Below are positions 16,001 through 23,786 of a DNA stretch of 64,000 nt, piece by piece. The stretch spans positions 71,418-135,417 of the forward strand of contig CAZQMX010000001.1 in assembly GCA_964594965.1 (NCBI GenBank). The letters are read 5' to 3'. Below the pieces are notes generated by a model. The model worked only from the letters and a program-made list of their open reading frames with translations, ran no database searches and had not been told where the DNA came from. Numbering within the stretch: position 1 is the stretch's first letter; each line of letters opens with the position of its first letter. The position numbers and the translations under genes were made by a program. The DNA comes from CAZQMX01 sp964594965 (GTDB taxonomy: Bacteria > Patescibacteriota > Minisyncoccia > Portnoybacterales > UBA2143).

Positions 16001-17308
16001 ATGATTAATAGATTGAGTCAATTTAGTTGGCGGTTTTGGGTTTTGTCTTTAACCCCCCTTTTAATATTTCCTCTTCTGAGCCAGGCGGATTTAATTGACG
16101 AATTAAACCAACAGATTAAAGACCAGGAAAGCAAGAGAGAACAGTTAGAAAGACAAGCCCAGGAATACCAGGCCATTATTAACCAGAAAAGGGGAGAGAT
16201 AAATACCTTTAGTAATCAGATTGCCATTTTCAATGCCCAGATTAATAAATTACAGGTGGAAATAAATATTACTCAAGATGATGTTTCTCAGACCAAAGTA
16301 GAAATTATTCAATTAGAATACGGCATTGAGGAAACAGGGGAGGACATAATTTACCAAAAAGATAATCTGGCTGTAATCATCCAATTAATTGCCGAATACG
16401 ACCAAACTTCCCAATTAGAGATGATGCTTCAGAGCGATGATTTTTCTGACTTTTTCAGCCAGATGACATATTTGGATAATCTTCAAAGCGGTGTCCGGGA
16501 AAAAGTTAATAGACTTAAAACTCTGAAAGTAAAATTAGGACAGGACAAAGAAACAAAAGAAGATAAGAAAGTTAATTTAGAAAATCTTAAAAGCCAATTA
16601 GATAATCAAAAATGGTCTTTAGCCAGCCAGAGGAATTCCAAAGAAGCTCTTTTAGGATATACCCGGGGGGAAGAAAAGAAATATCAACAAATGCTGGCTA
16701 ATATTGAAGCCCAGAAAAAGTCATTATTAGGCGATTTAAGCAGATTACGCCAGCAGAAAGCAGAAGAATTAGCCAAATTAAAAGAATTACAGGAAAAACC
16801 ACCATCTCAATACTGGGCTTCAACTAATTGGTATTATCAGCAGGATAATCCGACCTGGGCTGAAACAACTATCGGTTTTAGTCGCTCTGAAATGGGGGAC
16901 TACGGCTGCGCTGTTAGTAGCGTTGCTATGGTGGCAAGTTATCATGGTAGTTGGATTACGCCGGGGCAAATGGCCAAACAACCAATTTTCTATTACGACC
17001 TAATTGTCTGGCCGAGAAACTGGGGGAATATTAGCTGCACTAATTGTCCACCGCCTCATGTTTCAACATTTGACTGGTTCCGCCTAGACAGGGAATTAGG
17101 AGCTGGCAACCCGGTTATTATCTTTGTCAGGGCTAATGGCCGGGGAGCAGGCCATTATGTTGTTGTTCATCATAAGACCGATGATGGCAGATATGTTGTC
17201 CATGATCCGCTCTTTGGAGCAAATATCTATTTGGACTCAACTCGGGTCTATATTTCCAATCTTTACGAAACTAATACATCAATAGACCAAATGGTCATTT
17301 ATCATTAA
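16001..17308 (+). CDS. Secreted coiled-coil protein with a C39-like peptidase domain
   Basis: An N-terminal signal peptide (residues 1-30, ending near SQADLIDE) precedes a long coiled coil (about 30-265) similar in layout to the CwlO/EnvC/PcsB N-terminal regions. The C-terminal domain matches the Peptidase_C39-like fold. A cysteine in MGDYGCAVSS, a histidine in AGHYVVVHH and an acidic residue in VVHDPLFG form a plausible catalytic set. Proteins with this layout usually act in cell-wall remodelling, where the coiled coil regulates the hydrolase. Here the usual NlpC/P60, CHAP or M23 domain is replaced by a C39-like one. Substrate is unknown. Confidence 0.8.
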   Translation: MINRLSQFSWRFWVLSLTPLLIFPLLSQADLIDELNQQIKDQESKREQLERQAQEYQAIINQKRGEINTFSNQIAIFNAQINKLQVEINITQDDVSQTKVEIIQLEYGIEETGEDIIYQKDNLAVIIQLIAEYDQTSQLEMMLQSDDFSDFFSQMTYLDNLQSGVREKVNRLKTLKVKLGQDKETKEDKKVNLENLKSQLDNQKWSLASQRNSKEALLGYTRGEEKKYQQMLANIEAQKKSLLGDLSRLRQQKAEELAKLKELQEKPPSQYWASTNWYYQQDNPTWAETTIGFSRSEMGDYGCAVSSVAMVASYHGSWITPGQMAKQPIFYYDLIVWPRNWGNISCTNCPPPHVSTFDWFRLDRELGAGNPVIIFVRANGRGAGHYVVVHHKTDDGRYVVHDPLFGANIYLDSTRVYISNLYETNTSIDQMVIYH

Positions 17309-17319
17309 ATATTAAAAAC

Positions 17320-17748
17320 ATGCGATACATCATTTTTTCAATAATGTTTTTCTTTGTTTCTGCTAATTTTTCTCTGGCAGAAGAGGTCACATCCCCGAAA
17401 CTGCCGGGAGACATAGATAGCTTTTATCAGGAAGTTCAGAAAGTTAGTAATAAGATTATTTTTCCAGTGAAACAGATATTTGAAACAATTCCTAAAAAAG
17501 CCAAAGAAAGCGCTGATAAAATTATGGAAAGGTTCCAGGATAAAGCAGAACAGAAAAAAGAAGAGATAAAAGAGGAAATTAAAGAAGAAATCAAACAAGA
17601 AAGCAAAGAACAAGTTCAGAAAAAATCAAAATGGGCAGAGGGGACAATTAAAAAATGGCTCTCTCCCCTAAAAATTAAAATTGAGCAGGGGAGTCAGGTC
17701 TTGAGAGGATGGATGGAAAAAGGGATAGATTGGATTAAAAGTTTTTAA
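17320..17748 (+). CDS. Secreted helical protein, 142 residues
   Basis: A signal peptide (residues 1-20, ...FSLAEE) is followed by a lysine/glutamate-rich helical region with repeated KEEIKEEIKEEIK heptads and a short amphipathic C-terminus rich in tryptophan. No enzymatic motif is visible. It begins 12 bases after the C39-like gene, so it may be a partner or structural component of that secreted peptidase. This is inference. Confidence 0.7.
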   Translation: MRYIIFSIMFFFVSANFSLAEEVTSPKLPGDIDSFYQEVQKVSNKIIFPVKQIFETIPKKAKESADKIMERFQDKAEQKKEEIKEEIKEEIKQESKEQVQKKSKWAEGTIKKWLSPLKIKIEQGSQVLRGWMEKGIDWIKSF

Positions 17749-17804
17749 TAAAAAAAACGATAACCAGAGTTAGGGAATAGGGGAGAGGTTGCCCACAGAA
17801 AAAT

Positions 17805-17833
17805 TTGACGGCTATTTAGCCGTGTTATAAAAT
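17805..17833 (+). promoter_or_regulatory. Promoter with a palindrome in the spacer, before the Xer gene
   Basis: -35 TTGACG (17805-17810), 17-base spacer and -10 TAAAAT (17828-17833). A perfect 16-base palindrome ACGGCTATTTAGCCGT (17808-17823) overlaps the -35 box and spacer and could be an operator. Confidence 0.6.
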
Positions 17834-17875
17834 AGACATATAGTCGCATAATATACCTTAATACACATTAGATAT

Positions 17876-18817
17876 ATGGAGAAAAGCAAAAAGCCACTAA
17901 TTCAACATTTAACTGATTTTTTGGATTGGCTTGATATTGAAAAAGGTTTGTCAAATAAATCCCAGGAAAACTATTCCCGCTTCCTCAAAAAGTTTATTGG
18001 TTGGCTAGAAGAAAATAAATTAGAGGGCCTAAGGCCTCACGAGCTCTCCCCCGGCCATATTTGGGAATATCGGGTCTATCTATCACGCCACTCAAAGAAA
18101 CCACTTAAAAAATCTACCCAGAACTATTACTTAATCGCTTTAAGGTCTTTTTTAAACTATTTTGCCAACCGGGATATTATTTCTCTCCCCGCCGAAAAAA
18201 TTAAATTAGCCAAGGATAAAGGCGAAAAGAAGATACATTTTTTAACCATAGAACAGGTAGAAAAATTGCTTTCTGCTCCTGATACTAATAAAAAAAATGG
18301 TCTTCGCGACCGGGCTATCCTGGAGAGTTTGTTTTCGACCGGTTTAAGAATCGCCGAGTTGGTTTCTCTCAACAGAGACCAGATTCGTATCAGTCCCCTA
18401 GCTAAAGATTTAGAAATTGGCATTGTTGGTAAAGGAAATCGTCCCAGAACCGTCTATTTCTCCGAAAGAGCCATATACTGGCTCGATAAGTATATGAAAA
18501 CAAGGAAAGACAATGATAGGGCCCTTTTTGTTAATTATCAAGGCAGAAAAGACGCTCCGAAACGGTTAACAGACCGATCCATAGAAAGAAGTCTTAAAAA
18601 ATACGCTCTTTTGGCTGGATTGCCTGAAAATACGACTCCTCATACTATTCGTCATTCATTTGCGACTGACCTTCTTTCTCAAGGTGTTGACTTAAGATTA
18701 ATCCAGGAATTTTTAGGACACAGTAATATTGCTACGACTCAGATATATGCTCACGTGACAAGTAAAAAACTTAGAGATGTCCATCGTAAATTTCATGGCG
18801 GAAAGGATTTAAAATAG
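17876..18817 (+). CDS. xerC: Tyrosine recombinase, XerC/XerD type
   Basis: Xer recombinases resolve chromosome dimers at dif sites. The N-terminal SAM-like domain (about residues 8-100) is followed by the catalytic domain with Arg158 (STGLRIAEL), Lys186 (GKGNRPR), the HTIRH motif with His256 and Arg259, His282 (LGHSNI) and nucleophile Tyr291 (TTQIYAHV). All catalytic residues are present and the 313-residue length is typical. No second Xer gene or integrase-associated cargo is visible, so a housekeeping role is more likely than a mobile-element integrase. Confidence 0.92.
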   Translation: MEKSKKPLIQHLTDFLDWLDIEKGLSNKSQENYSRFLKKFIGWLEENKLEGLRPHELSPGHIWEYRVYLSRHSKKPLKKSTQNYYLIALRSFLNYFANRDIISLPAEKIKLAKDKGEKKIHFLTIEQVEKLLSAPDTNKKNGLRDRAILESLFSTGLRIAELVSLNRDQIRISPLAKDLEIGIVGKGNRPRTVYFSERAIYWLDKYMKTRKDNDRALFVNYQGRKDAPKRLTDRSIERSLKKYALLAGLPENTTPHTIRHSFATDLLSQGVDLRLIQEFLGHSNIATTQIYAHVTSKKLRDVHRKFHGGKDLK

Positions 18818-18826
18818 ATAAAATAG

Positions 18827-19963
18827 ATGAGAATATCGTACTCCGGGTTAGAGACCTTTTCTATCTGCCCGGCTAAATATAAGTTTCAATATATTGAACG
18901 AATTAAATTTCCTAAAATAAAGGAAGCCGTTTTTGGAACCCTGATTCACGATTGTTTGAAATTCTTTCACGAGCCCGGTCGTCTCGCTCCCCTAACCGAA
19001 GATGAACTTTTACAATACTTTACCAACAAATGGAATCCGGATATTTATTCTGACCAACAAGAAGAAGCTTTTGCTTTCCATCAAGGAATAGATATTTTAA
19101 AAAAATACTTTCTTGCTAATCAAGGAATTGAATACAATATTATTAACCTAGAAGCTCCTTTTGGAGCGCCTATTTCAGATGGCGAGGAATCCCATCAAAT
19201 TACTGGCCGGATTGACCGAATTGATAAACTCCCAGATGGAAGCTTTGAAGTTATTGATTACAAGACAAGCAAAAAAATGCCCGCTCAGGAAACAATTGAT
19301 AAAAACTTCCAACTCTCTGTCTATTATTTAGGCCTGACCAATCGCTGGCCTTCAATTAAAGAACAAAACCGACCAGTTAAATTATCCCTCTATTTTCTCC
19401 GACACGGCGAAAAACTTTCCGCGACAAGAAACAACAATCAAATTAAAGAAACCCAGGAAAGAATCCTGGATTTAATCAGTCAAATAAAGGGTAGTAATTT
19501 TGAACCAAGAACTAATCCATTATGTGATTGGTGCCAGTATCAACCCCATTGCCCTCTCTACAAGCATAAATTTATTACCCCTGACTCCCCTGCTCCGGAT
19601 GAGAAAAAAATTAAAAGAGTTATCAAAGAATTTTTTGAAATAAAAGGCAGACAAAATCAGGACACAAAAAGAATTGGAGAGTTAAAAGATTTAATAAATC
19701 AATACTGCGACGAGAATAATTTAGAACGAGTCTTTGCTGACGAGGGTCAGATCACTCGCCTGCCCCAGCAGAGGTTTAGTTACAATTTTAATCAGGTTAA
19801 AAAGGTTTTAGAGCCAATTGGTAAATGGAATGAGATTTTAACTATAGATACGACCAAATTCAAAAAAGTAATTGACTCACTTTCCTACGAAAAGAAGAAA
19901 GAAATAGAAAAAACAAAAACCCTCCAAAGAGAGTTTAAGGTGATTTCTGGGAGGAGGAAATGA
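18827..19963 (+). CDS. RecB-like PD-(D/E)XK nuclease with a Cys cluster
   Basis: The protein resembles the RecB/AddB/Cas4 nuclease superfamily. The catalytic motif is visible as VIDYKTSKK (about residues 142-150), preceded by an acidic strand (TGRIDRIDKL). Cysteines at 14 (SICPAKYKF) and at about 233, 236 and 242 (CDWCQYQPHC) match the four-cysteine iron-sulfur site of AddB/Cas4-type nucleases. Length 378 includes a C-terminal helical region of unknown role. It starts 9 bases after the Xer gene. No cas genes are present, so a role in DNA repair or uptake is more likely than CRISPR adaptation. Confidence 0.85.
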   Translation: MRISYSGLETFSICPAKYKFQYIERIKFPKIKEAVFGTLIHDCLKFFHEPGRLAPLTEDELLQYFTNKWNPDIYSDQQEEAFAFHQGIDILKKYFLANQGIEYNIINLEAPFGAPISDGEESHQITGRIDRIDKLPDGSFEVIDYKTSKKMPAQETIDKNFQLSVYYLGLTNRWPSIKEQNRPVKLSLYFLRHGEKLSATRNNNQIKETQERILDLISQIKGSNFEPRTNPLCDWCQYQPHCPLYKHKFITPDSPAPDEKKIKRVIKEFFEIKGRQNQDTKRIGELKDLINQYCDENNLERVFADEGQITRLPQQRFSYNFNQVKKVLEPIGKWNEILTIDTTKFKKVIDSLSYEKKKEIEKTKTLQREFKVISGRRK

Positions 19964-20084
19964 AAAAGCCCCTGTGCTAATCCTTTTCCGACAAGCTCTC
20001 ATTGAAAGGGGTTCTACTTTCAGGCGGTACGACTACCGGCCCTACTTCCTTTCAGCTTGAGGTTTTTCAGATTCTCACAGAGGC
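19963..20084 (-). ncRNA. Candidate structured RNA or elaborate 3' hairpin
   Basis: Read on the minus strand, GCCTCTGTG (20076-20084) pairs with CACAGGGGC (19968-19976). AATC/GATT, CAAGCT/AGCTTG and GAAAGG/CCTTTC stems nest inside, and a CGGTA-GTCG-TACCG hairpin sits at the tip. The 3' end runs into TTTTT. It lies 33 bases after the stop of the Ada-like gene. It does not match SRP, 6S, tmRNA or RNase P signatures that I know. It could be a free RNA or the 3' UTR of that gene. Confidence 0.5.
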
Positions 20085-20117
20085 TAGTAGAAATTCTAAT
20101 CTATCTATGCCTGAGCG

Positions 20118-20498
20118 TCAATAGTCTACCGGCCTGTATTTCTCAAATCCATTACAAGGAATATATCCGGCGTTTCTGGCCTTTTCTTCTGATTCAAACC
20201 AAATCTGGTTTTCTGATGATATTTTCTTGGCCCAGGGACAATCCGGCCAATGATATTTATTACTATTAACACTTCCAATAAGTCTCCCCTGCTTGCCCGC
20301 CGTAGCCTCGGCAGAGGCGGGCTCTGTGGCTTTGATAATCGAAGCGGTGGGATTTTGAATAATAATTGCTCCCTGATTGTTTTGAAGAGAAACCAAAAGA
20401 CCAGCGCCAAAACTGACTAAAGCAATTAAAACAATTCCCAGGATTAAAATAATATCGGATTGATGGTTCTTGACTAAATTTTTAAAATAAGATAACAT
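20118..20498 (-). CDS. Membrane-anchored protein with an Ada-like zinc-binding domain
   Basis: One membrane segment (about residues 17-40) anchors the protein. A linker follows, encoded in part by a palindromic repeat (PASAEATAGK). The C-terminal domain has GSVNSNKYHWPDCPWAKKI and a second cysteine in AGYIPCNGF, matching the Ada-type metal-binding fold used here without the methyltransferase domain. The exported domain may bind metal or DNA outside the cell; this is inference. The gene is monocistronic and divergent from rpmA. Confidence 0.75.
   Translation of the reverse strand: MLSYFKNLVKNHQSDIILILGIVLIALVSFGAGLLVSLQNNQGAIIIQNPTASIIKATEPASAEATAGKQGRLIGSVNSNKYHWPDCPWAKKISSENQIWFESEEKARNAGYIPCNGFEKYRPVDY
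20295..20322. repeat. CGCCGTAG-family palindrome inside the Ada-like gene
   Basis: GCCCGCC (20295-20301) pairs with GGCGGGC (20316-20322); the interior starts GTAGCC. It is in frame and encodes the Ala/Glu-rich linker. Sister copies are at 34090-34122 and 36191-36225. Confidence 0.75.
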
Positions 20499-20510
20499 AA
20501 AAGCATTGCT

Positions 20511-20651
20511 CTAAAGTTTCAAGGATGCCGTAGGCAGCCGCAGAAAGTTTAGTTAGCAAGGTTTTACCCCGCAGCATTGCGGGGTGCTCAAATTTAATCA
20601 CTAAATTTTCTTCTTCGCCCAGGGCAAATTGAAAATTTAGATAAATTTCGC
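20511..20651 (+). promoter_or_regulatory. Multi-hairpin leader element before rpmA
   Basis: P1 is CTAAAGTTTC/GAAAGTTTAG (20511-20552), P2 is ACCCCGC/GCGGGGT (20566-20585) followed by GCTCAA, and P3 is CTAAATTTTC/GAAAATTTAG (20601-20640). The element ends TTCGCATG at the rpmA start. Stem order and the words ACCCCGC, GCGGGGTGCTCAA and TTCGCATG match the leader of ftsW. Confidence 0.65.
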
Positions 20652-20924
20652 ATGTCAAAGACAAAATCCGCCGGCTCTACTAGATTAGGCCGAGATTCAC
20701 AACCAAAATATTTAGGAATTAAATTATCTGGCGGACAAAAAACCAAGCCGGGCAGTATTATTCTCCGTCAAAGAGGAAGTAAGTTTTTACCCGGTAAAAA
20801 TGTTAGAAAGGGAAATGATGATACCCTTTACGCTATGGCTAAAGGAATAGTTGAATTTGTCAGCAAAAGGATTAAAAGATTTGACGGTTCCCGCCGGATT
20901 GCCAAGATTGTTAATGTAAGATAA
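20652..20924 (+). CDS. rpmA: Ribosomal protein bL27
   Basis: bL27 lies at the peptidyl-transferase centre of the large ribosomal subunit. The sequence shows SAGSTRLGRDSQPKYLGIK and the IILRQRG and GNDDTLYA motifs of the family. Its 90 residues are normal. The N-terminus starts MSKTKSAGSTR, so there is no cleavable Firmicutes-type extension. The usual partner rplU (bL21) is not adjacent. A hairpin terminator follows directly. Confidence 0.95.
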   Translation: MSKTKSAGSTRLGRDSQPKYLGIKLSGGQKTKPGSIILRQRGSKFLPGKNVRKGNDDTLYAMAKGIVEFVSKRIKRFDGSRRIAKIVNVR

Positions 20925-20949
20925 TTATAACTGGAATTGGATTAAAAAT

Positions 20950-20970
20950 CACCCCCTCGGGTGTTTTTTT
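20950..20970 (+). terminator. Terminator of rpmA
   Basis: CACCC-CCTC-GGGTG hairpin followed by seven T residues. Confidence 0.9.
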
Positions 20971-20986
20971 GATCTGATATCAAACC

Positions 20987-21448
20987 CTATTTTTTTTCTT
21001 TCTTCTTCTCCTCTAAAACAATAATTTTAATACCAACTTCCAGATTATGAGGAAGCTCAATCATAACTTCCCTCTCCCCTAATTCTTTGATTGGCTCTTC
21101 TAATTTAATCTGATTTTTATCAATCTCAAATCCCCTTTCTTTTAGTTTTTCAACAATTAAAACAGGAGTAATTGCCCCAAAAAGCTTATCCTCTTCGCCG
21201 ATTTTTACCGGTATTTCCAGTTCTAGACCGTCCATTTGTTCAGCAATCTCCTGATAGCGAAGTAATTCTTCCTCGGCTTCCTGGGCTTCCAATTCTTTCT
21301 GCTCTTCAAGTTTCTCTACCTCTGATTCTGTCGCTAAAACAGCAAGATTCTTAGGAATTAAAAAGTTTCGGGCATAGCCTTTGTTTGTCTCTTTAAGGTC
21401 GCCCCTTTTGCCTAGTTTTTCTATATCCTCCAGCAATATTATTTTCAT
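20987..21448 (-). CDS. rplI: Ribosomal protein bL9
   Basis: bL9 binds 23S rRNA and stabilises ribosome spacing. The N-terminal signature MKIILLEDIEKLGKRGDLKETNKGYARNFLIPKN-type region is present (residues 1-34). The long connecting helix and the C-terminal domain follow. Length 153 is standard. It ends the long minus-strand run that starts near 34.0 kb. Its presence helps with placement, because bL9 is reported absent from some other CPR groups. Confidence 0.95.
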   Translation of the reverse strand: MKIILLEDIEKLGKRGDLKETNKGYARNFLIPKNLAVLATESEVEKLEEQKELEAQEAEEELLRYQEIAEQMDGLELEIPVKIGEEDKLFGAITPVLIVEKLKERGFEIDKNQIKLEEPIKELGEREVMIELPHNLEVGIKIIVLEEKKKEKK

Positions 21449-21457
21449 ACCTCTATT

Positions 21458-21733
21458 TTAATACTTTATTTCAAATTTATCAAATTGACCGGTTGCTTCC
21501 TGCCAATCAATGTCTACTTTATCAACCTTGGCCAGCATTGGTCCATTCTTGCACCAGTCAATTAATTTTTTTAATTTTTCCTCTTCTCCTTGAGCGAGAA
21601 TCATAACAGTTCCATCATCTTCATTTCTAACCCAACCAACCAGTCCCATTTTACTGGCTTTTCGCCGGGTAGAATCCCGGTATAGAACCATCTGGACCCG
21701 GCCATGAATTTTAAGAACAACCTGCTTTTTCAT
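21458..21733 (-). CDS. acyP: Acylphosphatase
   Basis: Acylphosphatase hydrolyses carboxyl-phosphate bonds such as those in acetyl phosphate. The active-site loop HGRVQMVLYRDSTRRKA contains the catalytic arginine in the LYR position, and the catalytic asparagine is in GWVRNEDDGTV. The usual QGVxYR is here QMVLYR, a mild change. Length 91 is normal. It overlaps the CtpA-type protease stop by one base. Confidence 0.93.
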   Translation of the reverse strand: MKKQVVLKIHGRVQMVLYRDSTRRKASKMGLVGWVRNEDDGTVMILAQGEEEKLKKLIDWCKNGPMLAKVDKVDIDWQEATGQFDKFEIKY

Positions 21734-22938
21734 TATTCAAGTTCTTGTTTTAGAACCTCAAGAGCTTTTTCTAATTGCCGATCCCTCATTTCATCAAAAT
21801 CTTCCTGAGTTATTTCAACTTCAATATCAGGGGTAATCCCTTCATCATTAATGCTTGTTCCCAAGGGAGTCAGCCATTTAGCGACGGTGATTTTAATACT
21901 CGAACCACCCTTCATTTTTTCCAGTTGCTGAACAGAGCCCTTACCAAAACTTTTTCGTCCAACAATTTGAATACCTCTAATATCACGAAGGGCGCCGGCA
22001 ACAATTTCTGAAGCCGAGGCAGAACCCTCATTAACCAAAACTACGACTGGTAAATCCTCTATCCCGTTGTATCCCCTACTCTTATGTTCATTCTTATCCC
22101 CATTGCCAAAGTCCTCAATAATGACTATTTCGCCTTTAGGCAAAAACCAACTGGCAATATCAACAGCAACTTCCAGAAACCCACCCGGGTTATTCCGAAC
22201 ATCAAGGACAATCCCTTTTGCCCCTGCTTTTCTAACCTGGTCAACCGTATTCCTAAACTGACTAATTGAACTTTCGGTGAAATGGAATAGTTCAATGTAG
22301 GCAAGGCTGTTTTCCTTCATTTCCCATTTAATAATCGGAATTTTAATTGTTGCCCGGGTAATAGTAATTTCCTTGGTCTCATCAAGTTCATCCCGGGAAA
22401 TGAGTAAAACAACATCGGTCCCCGGCTCCCCCCTGATCATATCAACGGCTTCATCCAGGGTTAAATCAGCGGTTATAGAATCATCAACTTTAAGAATTTT
22501 ATCACCTGCTCGAAGACCGGCCTCCTGGGCCGGATTACCTTCCAGGGGCGAAATAACGGTCAGGATGCCTTTTCTAATACCAACCTCGGCTCCAATTCCT
22601 CCGAAACTACCCGATATATCATCAAGAAATCTCTTGCTTTCCTGTGGCTCCAGGAAAACAGAATGAGGGTCGTCTAATGATTTCAGAAGCCCGGAAATGG
22701 CGCCGTAGACCATTTCCTGACGGTCTAAACTGGCCCGGTCAACATAGTTTGTTTCAATTAAATACCAGGCATCCCAGAATAAGCTGAAATCAATTCCAAT
22801 ATCCTGATTAGATTCTTTACTAGTTAATCCCTCAATTTTTTCAATTGAAGGCTGACTGCTTTGGCCAAAAAAGAATCCGAAGCCAAAGACAATTACCAGA
22901 ACAACAACCCAACTGATAGTAGAAATATATTTACGCAT
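21733..22938 (-). CDS. ctpA: S41 carboxyl-terminal processing protease (CtpA/Prc-like)
   Basis: These serine proteases cut exported proteins at the C-terminus. After an N-terminal membrane segment (MRKYISTISWVVVLVIVFGFGF) come a PDZ domain with GSFGGIGAEVG and AGLRAGDKIL, then the S41 catalytic domain with the nucleophile serine in NEGSASASEI and the general-base lysine in RKSFGKGSV. All catalytic residues are visible, and the length is about 401 residues from this start. An upstream ATG at 22965 would overlap the glycosyltransferase by 35 bases; 22938 fits the signal segment better. Confidence 0.93.
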   Translation of the reverse strand: MRKYISTISWVVVLVIVFGFGFFFGQSSQPSIEKIEGLTSKESNQDIGIDFSLFWDAWYLIETNYVDRASLDRQEMVYGAISGLLKSLDDPHSVFLEPQESKRFLDDISGSFGGIGAEVGIRKGILTVISPLEGNPAQEAGLRAGDKILKVDDSITADLTLDEAVDMIRGEPGTDVVLLISRDELDETKEITITRATIKIPIIKWEMKENSLAYIELFHFTESSISQFRNTVDQVRKAGAKGIVLDVRNNPGGFLEVAVDIASWFLPKGEIVIIEDFGNGDKNEHKSRGYNGIEDLPVVVLVNEGSASASEIVAGALRDIRGIQIVGRKSFGKGSVQQLEKMKGGSSIKITVAKWLTPLGTSINDEGITPDIEVEITQEDFDEMRDRQLEKALEVLKQELE

Positions 22939-23731
22939 AGCTTTTATCCTTACGCCATTTAACAAAATATTTAAAGGCGCTGATTAAATGTATCCAAGTA
23001 TATTTATTAAGCAAGGCATCTAAAAAGCCACCCCATTTTTTGCTTGCCCGGCCGTAATAATGGAAGACCTGGGCCGAGGGCAGATAAACAACCCGATAAC
23101 CTTTTTGCCAGAATCGCCGGCACCAGTCAGTATCTTCCAGATAAAGAAAAAACCTTTCATCCCATAAGCCAATTTTATCGGCTATATCTTTTCTGGTCAG
23201 CATGGCCGAGCCCTGAAGCCAGTCAACTTGTCGGGGAGAAGAAAAATCCTCGCCTTCCATCAGGAATCGGTTCATTCTTTCTCTCCCCCATCTTATCTTT
23301 CCCAGAAATGTTCTTCGGGCAATAAACCCTCCAATAGTTGGAAACCGAAAACAAGAATTCTGTGGTAAATGATTAAAGGTCAATAATCGTGGTCCGACAA
23401 TTCCAACCTGATTGTTTTCTTCAAGATATTCTATCAAACGGGAAATGGAATTTTGGCTGACAAGAATATCAGCATTAAGGAAAAGAATGTATTCTCCCCG
23501 GGATTTTTTTAATCCGCTATTAACCAGTTTAGCATAACCAACGTTTTTTTCAAAAGAGACAAATTGGATTTTAGAAAAGTTTTCTTTGATTAATTCCTGG
23601 GTTTCTTTTTCAGCTTCGCTATCAACAATAAATATTTCATGTTCAATCTGACCAATACTCTCTTTAATTGATTTAAGACAGAGTTTTAATAGAATCGGGG
23701 TCCGATGATGAGTGATGATGATTGATAACAT
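22931..23731 (-). CDS. Glycosyltransferase family 2 (rhamnosyltransferase-like)
   Basis: The protein starts MLSIIITHHRTPILL, the usual GT-A opening, and has FLNADILVSQNS (DxD-type metal site) and WLQGSAMLTRKD, LYLEDTDWCRRFW and VFHYYG motifs of dTDP-rhamnosyl/GlcNAc transferases. The start was set at 23731, because upstream in-frame codons cross a double palindromic repeat and have no homology. Length 267. It overlaps the protease gene by a few bases and belongs to the envelope-polysaccharide run. Confidence 0.9.
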   Translation of the reverse strand: MLSIIITHHRTPILLKLCLKSIKESIGQIEHEIFIVDSEAEKETQELIKENFSKIQFVSFEKNVGYAKLVNSGLKKSRGEYILFLNADILVSQNSISRLIEYLEENNQVGIVGPRLLTFNHLPQNSCFRFPTIGGFIARRTFLGKIRWGRERMNRFLMEGEDFSSPRQVDWLQGSAMLTRKDIADKIGLWDERFFLYLEDTDWCRRFWQKGYRVVYLPSAQVFHYYGRASKKWGGFLDALLNKYTWIHLISAFKYFVKWRKDKSYA

Positions 23732-23742
23732 ATAGAGGACAA

Positions 23743-23781
23743 TCGGAGGTCGAACCTCCGAATCTGAGGTTCGACCTCCGA
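23743..23781. repeat. Double TCGGAGGTCGAACCTCCGA-type palindrome
   Basis: Two adjacent copies, one perfect (23743-23761) and one imperfect (23763-23781), fill the gap between the LCP and glycosyltransferase genes. The first is identical to 6119-6137. In the mRNA they form strong back-to-back or long hairpins. Confidence 0.8.
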
Positions 23782-23786
23782 TTATC

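Noticed and set aside
17876..18817. Integrase of a mobile element
   Set aside because: The protein looks like a housekeeping Xer recombinase; no cargo, attachment-site pair or tRNA-end insertion is seen next to it.
19963..20084. SRP RNA
   Set aside because: A GAAAGGAAGTAG stretch recalls the SRP signature, but the GGAA tetraloop and the conserved asymmetric loop are not in the right positions.
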